Shown here: positions 9,000-20,500 of the stretch, one piece after another
Layout of the letters: each line of letters begins with the position of its first letter
How positions within the stretch are numbered: position 1 is the first letter of the stretch
Source of the DNA: Lonicera japonica
Taxonomy: Eukaryota; Streptophyta; Magnoliopsida; Dipsacales; Caprifoliaceae
Length of the DNA: 64,000 nucleotides
NCBI GenBank assembly: GCA_021464415.1
Contig: CM038467.1
Coordinates: 28,389,248 to 28,453,247 of the forward strand
Direction of reading: 5' to 3'
Program-made: the position numbers and the translations under genes
The notes under the pieces: generated by a model
What the model saw: the letters and a program-made list of their open reading frames with translations, nothing else
Told to the model about the DNA's origin: nothing
The model's database searches: none

Positions 9000-11115
9000 G
9001 ATTAATTTAAATGCATATCCGTAATTTTGTTTTAGTGGTAGAAGACATTATGCTAATTTTAGTTTTTTGAAATGTTAATATTATTATCTTTTTAGCTATA
9101 CATATATGCCATCCTGAAATTTTCCTTTCTTATTACCAAACACAACATACTCAACACTTCAATTTATTTTTGCCACTTTCCCAAAGATGGTACTTCCTCA
9201 ATTTTAATTTGACAATTTTATTTTGACTTTGATATTTTAAAAAAAAATAAAATTACTCATTTTTAATATAATCAACAATTAATGATACAATTCCTTTTTC
9301 ACTAGGGTATGCCCATACGGCATGGTATAGGGAAAAAAAATTAAACCACACCTATAAACAATGAAAATCATTTTTACAATTTTTTGTAAAATTTGTATCG
9401 TCCAACACTGTAAAATAAAAAATTATTTATTTTTTTCCCTATTTGTATTATGTAAAACCAACTTCATTTCTCAAAGTTCAATCATCAGTTGGTTTACATG
9501 TGTCCTTCAATTCACTCCTTGGTATTTAAAGAGAGAGAGAAAAAAAATTTATTTAGAGAAATAATAAAGATAGTAAAAGACATGTGAATAATTGAGAAAA
9601 AAAATTAAAGTTACTTTTCACCTAGAACAATGGTCACATCAATGACCTTAATTTGCAGCGTAGATTGTAAAATATGGTACATTAATTGTGTCTATAAATA
9701 GAAATAGTACTATTAATTCAAAAAATCTCAAAAAAAAAGAGAAGAAAAGTAAACTCTGAATTGAAACAAATAGAACTAAATTTCTTTATTCTTGATGTGT
9801 AACAAAATTACATTAGCTTATGCTAAAATTCAAAAAATTTAAATTGTTGTAGTTGGATTTTTATAATTAAATTATTTACACTATATATATATATATAAAA
9901 ATTGCCCAAAGCCCCCTCGCGAGACTTTGCGAATTGCCAGCTATGATATTAGTGTAGGCTTTTGCCCAAAGCCCACGTTTCCTTCATTAGGGCCCTGGGC
10001 TAACAAGAGATATCCATGTTACATAATGCCCCCAAAATGCAAAACATTATCATATAAATATCAACATATGTAGTATATTAAAATAATTAGAATGCCGTTA
10101 ATTATCAACTTTGGGAAATTTTCTACTTACGAGTTTTGTTGACAACATGCCGGTCCTATAATTTGGTGCGACTTGTGCGTAAATTTAAAATGAGAATTCT
10201 TTTTACTTGATCATATAAATAATTAAATAAAATAAAAGTTTATGTTATTTTTTAAACGATAAAAAAAATGTAACATAAAATATAACAAACCCAAAACAAA
10301 GAAGACAGAGAATAATTTATTTTTTTTAAATAATTAATGAATATCAAAAGACATTTGGAGAGAGAAAATGAGAGAGGTGTAAGCTAGGGAGTCAATCCGT
10401 AGTTGAGTAGTGAGAAATATTATCTTGGAAAGATTAAAAAAATAGACACATAAATGAAAGTTTGGCTTACGTGAAACTTCACATCTTTTATTAATTGGAC
10501 CTTTATAACTCTTACTCCTAATTAGATATTAGTTAGTCACTATTGTGAGAATCTGCGAACGCAACTCCTGATGGGTCTTTAGTTTTGTTTTGTGTCTTTC
10601 TATCATGTTTGAGATGCAAGAGGTTTCATTCAAAGTCGTCAGTATGTTCTACGATAAAAAGGACAAAAAAGTTGTGTCAAGAGAAAACTTAGAGATAAGC
10701 CTCCTTTTTAAGCATTTGTTTGCAAAACGATGGTTTTATAATGTTTTAAAACTATATTACAGATTAAGAAGGTGTTAAGTACCCGCTCCGCCCTTTCAGT
10801 CTCTAGTTGCATATATTAAAAAAAGGAGTAAAATACAACAACTATAAAGAATGATTGGAAAAACAAGAATTAGAGATCAATCAATCTCTTTATAAATTTC
10901 GTTTTGCAAAAAGTAAAGGCATGCAATTGAGTATTTCTTGTTTCAACCCATAATTTATGGCTTTGTTTCCTTCTTATTTTTTTTCATGGGATTTATGAAT
11001 ACATAGGTTTTTCTTGTGCTATTTATGGGAATGTCCTTGTCTCAACTTTCGACTGATTTTTACTCAAAATCATATCCCAAGCTTTTCCCAATTAACTGTA
11101 AAATGCAGTATTCGT
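9000..11115. other. AT-rich intergenic DNA, no gene seen
   Basis: Short open frames here have no recognisable domains and are chance products of AT-rich sequence. A GC-richer island near 9900-10010 (GCCCAAAGCCC repeated) is not coding. Confidence 0.5.
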
Positions 11116-12475
11116 ACAATACGTGTGTATTAGGTGTTGTGCTTGTAATTATGAATCTTTTTATTTATTTTTCAAATACATGTGATTGGTCAAGATGTTT
11201 TGGCTAAGTAGACTATATTTATTGTATATATAGTTAAAGTTTACTGAAGTTAGAAAAAGGGTTATGAATTAGGATTATATTCTAGATTAATATCATTGAT
11301 CGAGATATTTATTGGACAATATTACATAAGATTACTCTTCTAAAATAAATAAGTAACCAATCGGTAATGTCAACATCTTATTTCACAACTTCCCATAAAC
11401 TCACGAGGCTACCCAACATGGCCCTACGTACTCTAAAGCATGCACATACTTGACATATCAACCTCTGATCAAAGCCATAAGTTGGCACCAACTTTTAGTA
11501 TGTAAAACTGTTTGATTCAAGCCCTAAACCTACATTAAAATCCAGGTAGTCAAACCATATTAAGAAAAATCATGCAAGAGTGAGTTTGGATTAGATCCCA
11601 CATGTTGATCGGTAAAAAGGTTTAAAAACTATATATATTTTTTTCTTTATTTAAAGTGTTATGAATATCAACACTTGGAATATTATTCGAATTTTAAAAT
11701 TATATTTATAGCCATAATATGATATATTTAATACAAAAAACATAAAGAAAAAAAAAGTTGAGTGGAAATAATTAACCTACTAAGATAATATGATAAAAGG
11801 GGGAAGGGAGTGCTACAGTGTAGAACTACCTTCGATGTAGGAGATGATAAACATAACCACTGTAGTTTTTGAATCAGTACAATTACAACTACTTAATATA
11901 CCCATACATAATGTGTGTGTAATACTGCATAAATTATTCTTCAAACTATATATATATAGACTTTTAGCATATACTAAGAATATGTAATTGGTTGATTGCT
12001 CAAGATGCACTACATACATATATATATATATATATATATGTTCTTAAAATTAGTAAAAGTGTAACTCAGTGTTAATTTCAAGTGCACACTAAATGCAATC
12101 TTCATGTGCCCATTTATAGATGTTCTATATGTTATAGATAGATTTGTTTTATATTCCTAATTTTTTATTTTAGTATTACAAATAGTTTATAAAAGTCAAT
12201 CAAGTATTATTTTATTTCTTTTACAAATGTTTATATAGTTTGTGGCTAAAATAATGATATTCGACTTATAAGATTAACTAATTTGTGTAAATCTATAATT
12301 TAATTTAATTATAAGTTATATCTATTATTCACGTGCATCACACGTGCTTCTTAACTAGTTTTTTAAAATATGGGTTGGACACTTGCCACACCTTCCTAAC
12401 ATATAGCTTGTTCATTAGATTGGTGGATGATTTAAAGTAATAAAGAATGGTTGTTTGTGAGTCATGAATTAATTG
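11116..12475. repeat. Duplicated TNL-upstream block, copy C
   Basis: Colinear with 41214-42236, beginning CAATACGTGTGTATT in both. Shared landmarks are TTTTTCAAATACATGTGATT, GATTAGATCCCACATGTTGA and GGATGATTTAAAGTAATAAA. Copy C is longer because of AT-rich indels. With the promoter-proximal segment at 18.2-19.0 kb, it forms one ancestral block now split by the Copia insertion. Confidence 0.75.
12320..12356 (+). mobile_element. Possible Helitron 3' terminus
   Basis: CACGTG-CATCA-CACGTG forms a hairpin and is followed eight bases later by CTAG and then T, the usual layout of a plant Helitron 3' end. The copy at 42075-42112 is degenerate. I found no convincing 5' end (A then TC) and no helicase, so this is only a candidate. 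Confidence 0.3.
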
Positions 12476-12618
12476 TGACACACATTTATGTCACTGCTAA
12501 GTAAGAGTGTCATAAGTAGGTGAGGTCATGGGTCTCTGACTTAGCTACTCACGTTATAGTTTCGGTTCAATTTCATTACTAATAAATGAATGATTGTTGT
12601 GACTCATGAACTAATTGT
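12431..12618. repeat. Tandem repeat that served as Copia target
   Basis: A unit running from TAATAAA(T)GAATG through ATTGTGACACACATTTAT to TTTCGGTTCAATTT occurs at about 12439-12580. It starts again at about 12583, and its second copy continues after the Copia element at 17686-17800. The Copia element therefore inserted into the second unit. Confidence 0.65.
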
Positions 12619-13126
12619 TGTTGTGTTAAGATACCGCTAGAATAAGCCTTAGCACAAGCATAGGACCAACCAGCCAATTATGTTTACAATAATTAAATAA
12701 ACAAGCACAACTGATATTCAAGCAATACGAAAAATAAGAGATTAAAGAAGAAAACAACTAACCAAGTACGCAAGCAATTAGGTGGTGTAGGTAAAACCGC
12801 CACTAATCCACCGGGTGATAGCTATTATTGATGAGACCAATTCTGAATACAACGCACAAAACATACCCTAGCCGCCAATTAGAGCTCTCAATATTACTCT
12901 CTAATCTAGCTAGTAAATAATATAACATAACTCATAAATAAAACCTATGACAAAGGGTCTATATATAAAGTATAAATCCTATGGGTCTAACATTGCACAA
13001 AGCCAAAACCTACTAGAAATTGGATAATACAAATCCAACTAGGATTTGGACAATACAAAGCCAATTAATAATTGGACAATATAAAACCTAATAGGAATAG
13101 GATTCCTATACAGAGCCAAATCTTCA
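12619..13126 (-). repeat. Copia left LTR (3' LTR)
   Basis: 508 bp; TGTTGTGTTAAG at the left edge, AATCTTCA at the right. It matches 17175-17685 with numerous substitutions. Confidence 0.9.
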
Positions 13127-13244
13127 ATTCTCCACCTTGGCGATGTTCCACAAGATCCCAATGCACTACACCATAATCAATTCATTGAATAAGACCCTAT
13201 CACCCCTGCCGGACCCTTAGGACCACCGCCCCCCCCGAGGGGCA

Positions 13245-14303
13245 TCAACACCGAAGGACATTGATCAACATCGAGCAATACTCAAACTTGGCCAATGGGA
13301 CAACCTTTGTCAACATATTTGCCGGATTATCTTTGGTGCCTATCTTAACCAGACTTACAACACCGTTTTCAATAATTTTCCGGATAAAGTGATATCGGAC
13401 ATCAATATGCTTGGTTCTTCCACGATGAACTTGATTCTTCGCCAAGTGAATTGCACTCTGACTATCATAGTGCACCACCACTTTTTCTGGCTTCAAACCA
13501 AAATCACTAACTAAACCACGGAGCCATACGACCTCTTTGACCGCCTCCGTTACAGCAATATATTCCGCTTCCGTGGTAGACAACGCTACCATACTTTGAA
13601 TCATCGACCTCCAATTCAACGGACCACTACCCAATGTAAACACATAACCCGTAGTCGATCTCCGCTTGTTTAGGTCACCGGTGTAATTCGAATCCACAAA
13701 ACCCTCAATAGTTGACGTTCCAGATTTTTTAAATACCAATCATTTGTCCATCGTACCTCGTAGATATCGTAGAACCCACTTAACGGCTTGCAAATGCGAT
13801 TTTTTAGGATTTTCCATATACCTAATAACAATGCTCTCGGCTTGAACAATGTCCGGTTAAGTGCATACCATGGCATACATCAAACTCCCAACCGCACTTG
13901 CATAAAGAACTTGAGCCATGTACTCCACTTCTTCCTTAGAGCTAGGAGCTATCGTTGCCGATAGTTTGAAATGTGGAGCTAACGAGATATTCACCGGCTT
14001 TGAGTTTTTCATCCCAAATCGAGCAACCACTTTCTCAAGGTATTCTCTTTGTGCAAGACACAATCGTCCCATCTTCCTATCTCGCACAATCTCCATTCCC
14101 AAAAATTTTCGCGCTCCACCCAAATCTTTCATCTCAAACTCCTTGCTTAGCTGAGCTTTCAATACGTCGATCTCCACCAAGTTCCGGGAAACAATGAGCA
14201 TATCGTCAACGTAAAGGAGTAAATAAATGAAATTGCCTGATTCGAGCATTTTGAAGTAAACACAATGATCAAATTCACTCCGAGTAAACTTCTGCGCGAT
14301 CAT
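13245..14303 (-). pseudogene. Copia reverse transcriptase C-terminus and RNase H
   Basis: Reverse transcriptase carries the catalytic YVDD in LLLYVDDMLIVSR, followed by the EFEMKDLGGARKFLGMEI segment. RNase H follows with VDSNYTGD (first acid), LSTTEAEY (second), VHYDSQSAI (third) and the family ending KHIDVRYHFIR. Frames break near 13876 and 13739, so no complete protein can be made. These enzymes would copy element RNA into DNA in cytoplasmic particles. Confidence 0.9.
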
Positions 14304-14344
14304 GAATGTGTCAAACCTCTTGTACCATTGATGTATGGACTACT

Positions 14345-14692
14345 TCAATCCGTGCAACGACTTTCGAAATTTGCACACACTATTTTCTTTATCAACAACT
14401 TTGAATTCCTCCTTTTGAGAAATATAAATCTCTTCCTCAGGTTCCCATGCAATAACGCAGTTTTGACATCGAGTTGTTCAAGTTCGAGATCAAATTGTGC
14501 CACCATAGCCAACAATGCTCGGATCAAGGTGTGCTTCACAACCAGAGAGAACATTTCATTATAATCCACCCCTTTCTTTTGCGCATAACTCTTGGCTACC
14601 AACCTTGCCTTGAAACGAACACCGAAAGTTAGAGCCTCGTATTTCTTAGTGAAAACCCACTTGCACTCGATAGGTTTCTTCCCCTTCGGCAA
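14345..14692 (-). pseudogene. Copia reverse transcriptase N-terminal part
   Basis: Contains the typical opening CKWVFTKKYEA, RFKARLVAKSYAQKKGVDY and LELEQLDVKTALLHGNL with the first RT aspartate. A frame change separates it from the YVDD part at 14303. Between 14700 and 15150 the linker region is open only in pieces. Confidence 0.88.
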
Positions 14693-15148
14693 ATCGCATA
14701 GTTCCCAAGTTCGGTTTTTTCAGAGAGACTCTATCTCATCTTTCATAGTCGCTTTCCACTTCACATTCTCCCTAGCATCCATAGTTTCCCGATACGAAGT
14801 CGGCTCATCTTCGTAACCTACTAATGTGTACGCCACCATGTCTTCATACCCATATCAAAGCTGTGCACGTCGATCCCTAGGCTCCCTTCCACTAGCCAAA
14901 TATGGTGTTGTTTGTTGTTGACCCAATTCCACTACCGGAATCTCTAAATCCTCACCGGGAGTCGTCTTTTTTCTCATTAGACTCCTCCACCGAATTCGTA
15001 ATCTGAGTATTAACTGAAGTAGTCACTTCCATTTTCACCACTATCTCGCTCGCCTTGTTCTCCTTTTCAACCGAAATTGGATAACCACTGTTTGTCGACG
15101 AGGTCGTCTTGAGCATAGACGCCTCGTCAAACGTCATATTCCTACTAG

Positions 15149-16147
15149 TCACAATCTTATTGATTTAAAGACACCACAATTTGTAACCTTTAACCCCATC
15201 ACAAGAGCATAAGAATATTGCCTTACGAGCCCTAGGGTCAATTTTCTCATCACGAACATGATAATAAGCCGGACAACCAAAAATGTGGATGTTGTTGTAA
15301 CTAGCATGAGATCCGGTCCACACTCCATAGGCATTTTGTATTCCACTCTCAAGCATGGCAAATGATTAACCAAGAACGTAGCATCTAATAGGGCTTTGGC
15401 CTAAAATCGCTTATCCAAATTGGCATTGAAAAGCATACACCGCATCTTTTCAAGGAGCGTACAATTCATCCTCTCTGCTATCCCGCTCTGTTGAGGTGTA
15501 CCCTTAATCGTGAAGTGGCAAACGATAACTTCCCGTTGGCAGAAATCCTTAAAAGGATCACAAGTGTACTCGCCGCTATTATCTGACCTAAGCACTCTAA
15601 CTTTTCTACCAATTTGATTCTTAACTATTGCCTTCTACTTTAAGAATACATCAAAAACCTGGTCCTTATGTTTCATAAGATAGACCCAAGTTCTCCTTGA
15701 GTAATCATCAACAAAAGTCACAAAATAATGATTTCCACCCAAGGATTGAGTCTTTGTTGCCCCCCAAACGTCCGTGTGGATAAAATCAAGTGCTAATTTC
15801 GTGCAATGTACCGCCGTCCCAAACATTACCCGAGTCTGTTTTCCAAGCACACAATGCTCACAAAACTCTAGTTTGCAGCTTTTTGCACCCTCAACTTGCC
15901 CTTGCTTACTCAACACCGTCATAACCTTCTCCCCAGCATGACCCAATCGTATATGCCATAACCTCGTCGTGTCAGTCTCTTCAGTCATAACCGAAGCAAA
16001 CCCAGTCACTGTGCTTCCTTGAAGAAAATAGAGATTACCCTCATTCTTTCCTCGCATCACAACAATAGCCCCTGAGAGAACTTTCAAGTTTCCACCCTCG
16101 AGTATTATACAATACCCATTGGAATCAAGAGCCCCTAAAAAGATCAA
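15149..16147 (-). pseudogene. Copia integrase region
   Basis: The pre-integrase zinc-binding part shows LWHIRLGHAGEKV with paired histidines and CEHCVLGKQ with paired cysteines. The catalytic core shows HTDVWGA and FVDDYSRRTWV with the two acidic residues, and IAERMNCTLLEK with the final glutamate. A break between 15635 and 15595, then another before 15373, disrupts it. The protease that should precede it is reduced to a shifted remnant around 16150-16280 full of stops. Confidence 0.88.
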
Positions 16148-16329
16148 ATTATTCTTCAGATCAGAAACATATCAGACATCACTAAAAGTACGTACCACCC
16201 CATTGTGATACGAGCACCTCCTATCTAAGATTCACTCGCTCAAAGAGCTAATCCGTGGAGTCACAGCCAACATACTCTCGAAGTCCTCATCTTTTGGTGC
16301 CGTTACCGCATTCGCGTTCTCCACCGCAC

Positions 16330-17121
16330 GTGTCCAGGTTTCTTGCACTTGAGACAAATTATTTTACTCTTGTCAGCCGGTCCTCGAGATTTCGACTGCG
16401 TCTTTCCCTAGTTTTCCCACTTCTTCTCATCGCTTCTCCCCCTAGTGAATAGCGCATCTGAGTTCGATTCTCCTCTCTCCTTCAAGCGCTTTTTATTAGC
16501 TAAGACGACCGACGATACCAAATCATAGGTCATCTTTTCCTTCCCATGAATAAGTGTATTGGTTAGATGATAGAATTCTGGGAGCGAATTAAGAAGCAAA
16601 ATCGCCTTGTCCTCATCATCAATCTCGACGTCTAAACCCTGCAAATTTGAGATTATTTTGTTGAACCCATCGAGATGATCGTTCATAGATGTATCCCTTG
16701 AAAATTCATACTGGAATAGTTTAATCTTCGAGTACAGATGATTCTCGATATTATTCAACATATATTGATCCTCGAGCTTCTTTTAAATTATCGAGGCAGA
16801 TGTTTCACGTATCACATAGTACATCACGTTTGGAGCAAGGTGTAAACGAATTGTACTACATGCTTGCCTATCGTACTCAGCCCAATCAGCATCGGACCCC
16901 TCATCGGGCTTAGCTTTATTCTCCAACAATGCTCTGTGCAAACCTTGTTGGACAAGTATGTTGGATATCTGACAATGCCACATCGCAAAATTAGTCTTCT
17001 TCCCGTCAAATCTCTCTATATTGAATTTGACCGCAGCTGTTACCTTAGGAGTAGACGCCCTTTTCAAAGGTGGTGTATCTGTCGCCTTGGCACCCCCTTC
17101 TGATATACCAACAGTAGACAT
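16330..17121 (-). pseudogene. Copia gag
   Basis: Starts with an ATG at 17121. The matrix/capsid part (KFNIERFDGKKTNFAMWHCQ, later LLNSLPEFYHLTNTLIHGKE) is typical UBN2/gag of Tnt1-like elements. A stop near 16783 lies in frame where a tryptophan is usual, and another follows KKWEN near 16408. Beyond it a CLKCKKPGH zinc knuckle lacks its last cysteine. Confidence 0.88.
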
Positions 17122-17160
17122 CTTTAACTATCACACAATTATTTCAAGGAATAAACCTTC

Positions 17161-17171
17161 CTCTGATACCA
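17161..17171 (-). other. Copia primer-binding site (tRNA-iMet)
   Basis: TGGTATCAGAG on the minus strand, three bases inside the right LTR, complementary to the initiator methionine tRNA 3' end. Confidence 0.85.
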
Positions 17172-17174
17172 AAG

Positions 17175-17685
17175 TGTTATGCTCAGATACCACTAGAACA
17201 AACCTTAGTACAAGTGTAGGACTGACCGGACAATTATGCGTACAATAATTAAAGAAACAAGCACCACTAATATTCAAGAAATACGAAAAACAAGAGATTA
17301 AAGAAAAAAAAACTAACCAAGCACAAAAGCAATTAGGTGGTGTCAGCAAAACTGCCACTAATCCACCGAGTGATAGCTATTATTGATGAAACCAATTCTG
17401 AGTACAACGCACAAAACATACCCTAGTCGCCAATATATTAGAGCTCTCAATATTACTCTCTAATCTAACTAGTAAATAATATAACACAACTCATAAATAA
17501 AACCTATAACAAAGGGTCTATATATAGATTATAAATCCTATAGGTCTAAGATTGCACAAAGCCAAAACCTACTAGAAATTGGATAATACAAATCCAACTA
17601 GAATTTGGACAATACAAAGCCAATTAAGAATTGGACAATATAAAACCTAATAGGAATATGATTCCTATACAAAGCCAAATCTTCA
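17175..17685 (-). repeat. Copia right LTR (5' LTR)
   Basis: 511 bp; starts TGTTATGC, ends ATCTTCA, followed by the target duplicate ATTGT. Confidence 0.9.
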
Positions 17686-17809
17686 ATTGTGACACACATT
17701 TATGGCACTGCTTAAGTCATTAGTAGGTGAGGCCATGGGTATCGAACTTGGTTACTTATCTCGTTATACTTTCGGTTCAATTTTGTACAATAGAGTCTAG
17801 TTTAAGAGC

Positions 17810-18240
17810 TAAACATATGAATTTTTTCATGAAACTTAATGGAGATAGTCTCTATAATGAGTAGATTATCTTCACAAAATTTAATCAAAAAATTTAAATC
17901 AGAAGTAGGTATGATAAAAAATTGATATATATGTTCCTTTTTGGTCCTAGAAACTTTCAAACATAGTGGGACGTAATGAATAAATTTCGGTACAGATGAA
18001 TTTTTTTCCACGAAACTTGGGGGAGATAATCTCTATAATTAGTAGATCATCTCCACAAAATTTCATCAGAAAATTCAAATTGGAAGTGGGCGAGATGATC
18101 ATCTAAAATTTTTAGGATCGAAAATAAACATATGTATCCAAATTTTATTACATCTACTTTCAGTTTGAATTTTCTTGATAAAATTTTATTGAGATGATTT
18201 ACTCATTCTAAAGATTATCTCTACCAAATAGCATAAAAAA
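17810..18240. repeat. Foldback repeat upstream of the TNL gene
   Basis: A 100-bp unit with GAAACTT, GGAGATAATCTCTATAAT and CACAAAATTT at 17996-18100 is also present directly at 17810-17930 and in inverse orientation at 18134-18235. The last two copies could form a long hairpin. No terminal target duplication was identified. Confidence 0.6.
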
Positions 18241-18249
18241 ATTAATTTA

Positions 18250-18817
18250 TTTGATTTTCGAACTAAATTTCATTAAACAAAATTAAATGAAAAATAATAA
18301 TAGAAAAAGAGTCTAAGCCCATGTTTGGTTGGAAACTAAAATTCCAGTTTTTTTTTTACCAAAAGTCAACTTCACATCACACTTTTCAAAATTCATTTCA
18401 CTTTACTTTCCCTCTTACAAACTTTTTAAAATACCATAACTTTAAATCCAAAACTTGGAATTAGATAATAAAAACATATTTAAATCAAATTCATTGAGAT
18501 CTATAAAATAAGATTTATTGTGACTATTTTTTGAGTTTTTTTCATGAGTTTTTTTGAATTAATTGAAAAAACTCCAACAAAAACAAAATTCACTTTTCAA
18601 ATTATTTTTACACTTTCTACAAACTCAATTCAAAAGCTCAATTAAAAAGCTCAACCAAAAATGCCTTAAGTCTTATATTTCGTGATCGCTCTAAACTTTC
18701 AAACGTAAAGTTTCAAAAATAAAGTTCGACTTCGCTGGCGCGTATCCTTTGGGCTTATGGGAGCCTCTCGTAACTCCAGTCCAAATTTTGAATTATTATT
18801 CCACACGCCGACCGCGC
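18250..18817. other. Upstream region partly shared with 42236-42450
   Basis: No gene. The segment from about 18660 (CTCTAAACTTTC, AAAATAAAGTTC, GTAACTCCAGTC) recurs at 42360-42450, showing that the TNL upstream DNA has been duplicated. Confidence 0.6.
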
Positions 18818-19060
18818 TTCCATAGATATTTTGGGAAGACTTCATTGACTTGACTCCAAATATTACCAACCTTAAATCAAATTAATTCTTGAATTATTAT
18901 TGTCCACTCATTGCTTTTCCTTCCATAGAAATTTTGGGAAGACTTCATTGATTCCAAATAATACCAACCTTAATCAAATTCTTGAATTATTATTGTCCAC
19001 TCACTGCCTGCCCTTCCTTGATATTTTTGGAAGACTTCATTGACTCAAATAATACCAACC
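18818..19060 (+). promoter_or_regulatory. Tandem 90-100-bp promoter repeats with W-box cores
   Basis: Two full units (18818-18920 and 18921-19013) and a partial third (19014-19060) contain TTTTGGGAAGACTTCATTGA, AATA(A/T)TACCAACC and GAATTATTATTGTCCACTCA. TTGACT W-box cores, the binding site of WRKY factors, occur at 18845, 18850 and 19040. The array ends directly at a TATA-like sequence. A role in defence-linked control of the TNL is an inference. Confidence 0.6.
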
Positions 19061-19062
19061 CT

Positions 19063-19073
19063 CTTATATATGT
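19063..19073 (+). promoter_or_regulatory. Candidate TATA box of the TNL gene
   Basis: CTTATATATG about 80 bases before the ATG at 19150, immediately after the third promoter repeat. Confidence 0.45.
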
Positions 19074-19149
19074 TATTTTATATATGCATTATTGATTAAA
19101 ACCTGGTTGAGCAAATCGTAATATTGTTCCTTTTGATTAACTCTATTCA

Positions 19150-19688
19150 ATGGCAATTGTGAGAGCCCAAGAAACCTCCTCTTCAATATGTAGATACAAC
19201 TATCAAGTATTTTTGAATTTCAGAGGTGAGGATACACGAAAAACTTTTACCGATCACCTCTACACAGCACTAGTCCAATCCGGACTTCGCACATTTAGAG
19301 ACGATGATGAGATAGAGAGGGGAAAGAGGTTAAAGTTAGAATTGCACAAAGCAATACAACAATCGAGAATTTCGATAATAGTCTTGTCGAAGAACTACGC
19401 GTCTTCAAGATGGTGTCTAGATGAAGTTGTGATGATTCTCGAGTGGAGTAAGAGGAGTAGTAGTGGGCATGAAGTTTTGCCGGTCTTCTATGATGTGGAT
19501 CCATCCGATCTTAGGAATGAAAAAGGGAGCATCGGAGAGTCATTTGCAAGATACAAAGAGGAACTAATTGACACCGAAATTGATGATGAAAAAAAGAAAG
19601 AAGGGATGGAAAAACTACAACGCTAGAAGATGGCACTTAAGGAAGTTGCAAATTTAACAGGGTTGGTCTTAAAGAATCAAGGTGGCGG
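19150..19688 (+). CDS. TNL exon 1: TIR domain
   Basis: Starts at the ATG with a short leader, then TIR motif 1 (YQVFLNFRGEDTRKTFTDHL), an RTFRDDDEIERG second block, SRISIIVLSKNYASSRWCLDE with the conserved SRWCLDE containing the catalytic glutamate of TIR NADases, and VLPVFYDVDPSDLR. The frame stops at TAG 19624-19626 after 158 codons. It then stays open through the normal TIR-to-NB linker to a GT donor at 19689 (GGCGG then GTAAG), which leaves two bases of a glycine codon. The original exon clearly extended past the stop. Confidence 0.9.
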
Positions 19689-20282
19689 GTAAGAATCCTT
19701 CCTCAAACTTCTCCTTAAATTTAAATTTAGAGATAAATTACTTAAAACTTGCTCCAGTCTGGTCATATCTTCTACTTATATATATCTGAGTTTTTATTTT
19801 TAAAAAGAAAAGTGTAAGTTTCCTTTTTACAATTTACAACTTAAATCCTAGATTGTGGGTGATACTCATACGGGGGTGGGCCCGGCGTCGGAATAATATT
19901 TTTTCTTCCACAAAAATCTCTATTTATTTATTTATTTTGTAAACCATTATAATTCTTCTACTAACATTTATCATATTATTTGTTATTTTACTTCGATTAG
20001 GATTCTAATATAAAACCCTATATATTAACATCTAAATACTAATAACTAGAAATTAGGTAGAAGGGCTTATTATACATTGATTTTTACCAAAAATCCAATG
20101 AATAATATTTTTTTGAATGAAGGGCCTATTTTTAATTAGTAATTAGTGTAAGAGGCCTATTTTGTTTTATATTTTAAATGAATATATTTGAATAAATTTA
20201 AATATCATTTAATTAATAAAAACATGTTATATATTACCTAAATTACCCCCTCTTTATGAAATTTGCACAAAAAATATGAAGA

Positions 20283-20500
20283 TTGCAGTGAAATATGGAC
20301 TGCAATATGAACTTTGCACTAGAAATATGGACTGCAAAGTTCACATTGTAGTAAAATATGGACTGCAATATAAACTTTGCACCAAAAATATGGACTGCAA
20401 GGTTCATATTGCAATAAAATATGGACTACAAAGTTCATATTGCAGTGAAATATAAACTGTAAAGTTCATATTATAATCCATATTTTAATGCATATTGGTA
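20283..20500. repeat. Cluster of alternating ATATGGACTGCAA / TTCATATTGCAGT motifs
   Basis: At least seven copies of ATATGGACTGCAA or its close variants are interleaved with partly complementary AGTTCATATTGCA. The transcript of this intron segment could form nested hairpins. Confidence 0.65.

Larger units (their letters stand above)
12619..17685 (-). mobile_element. Degenerate Ty1/copia retrotransposon
   Basis: The element is 5067 bp in minus orientation, with LTRs at 12619-13126 and 17175-17685 and target duplications ATTGT at 12614-12618 and 17686-17690. Inside the right LTR is a tRNA-iMet primer-binding site (TGGTATCAGAG on the minus strand). Inside the left LTR is a purine-rich tract (AAGGTGGAGAAT). 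Domain order on the minus strand is gag, protease remnant, integrase, reverse transcriptase, RNase H, the copia order. The LTRs differ at many positions and all domains carry stops or frameshifts, so this is an old, inactive copy of the Tnt1-like group. Confidence 0.93.
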
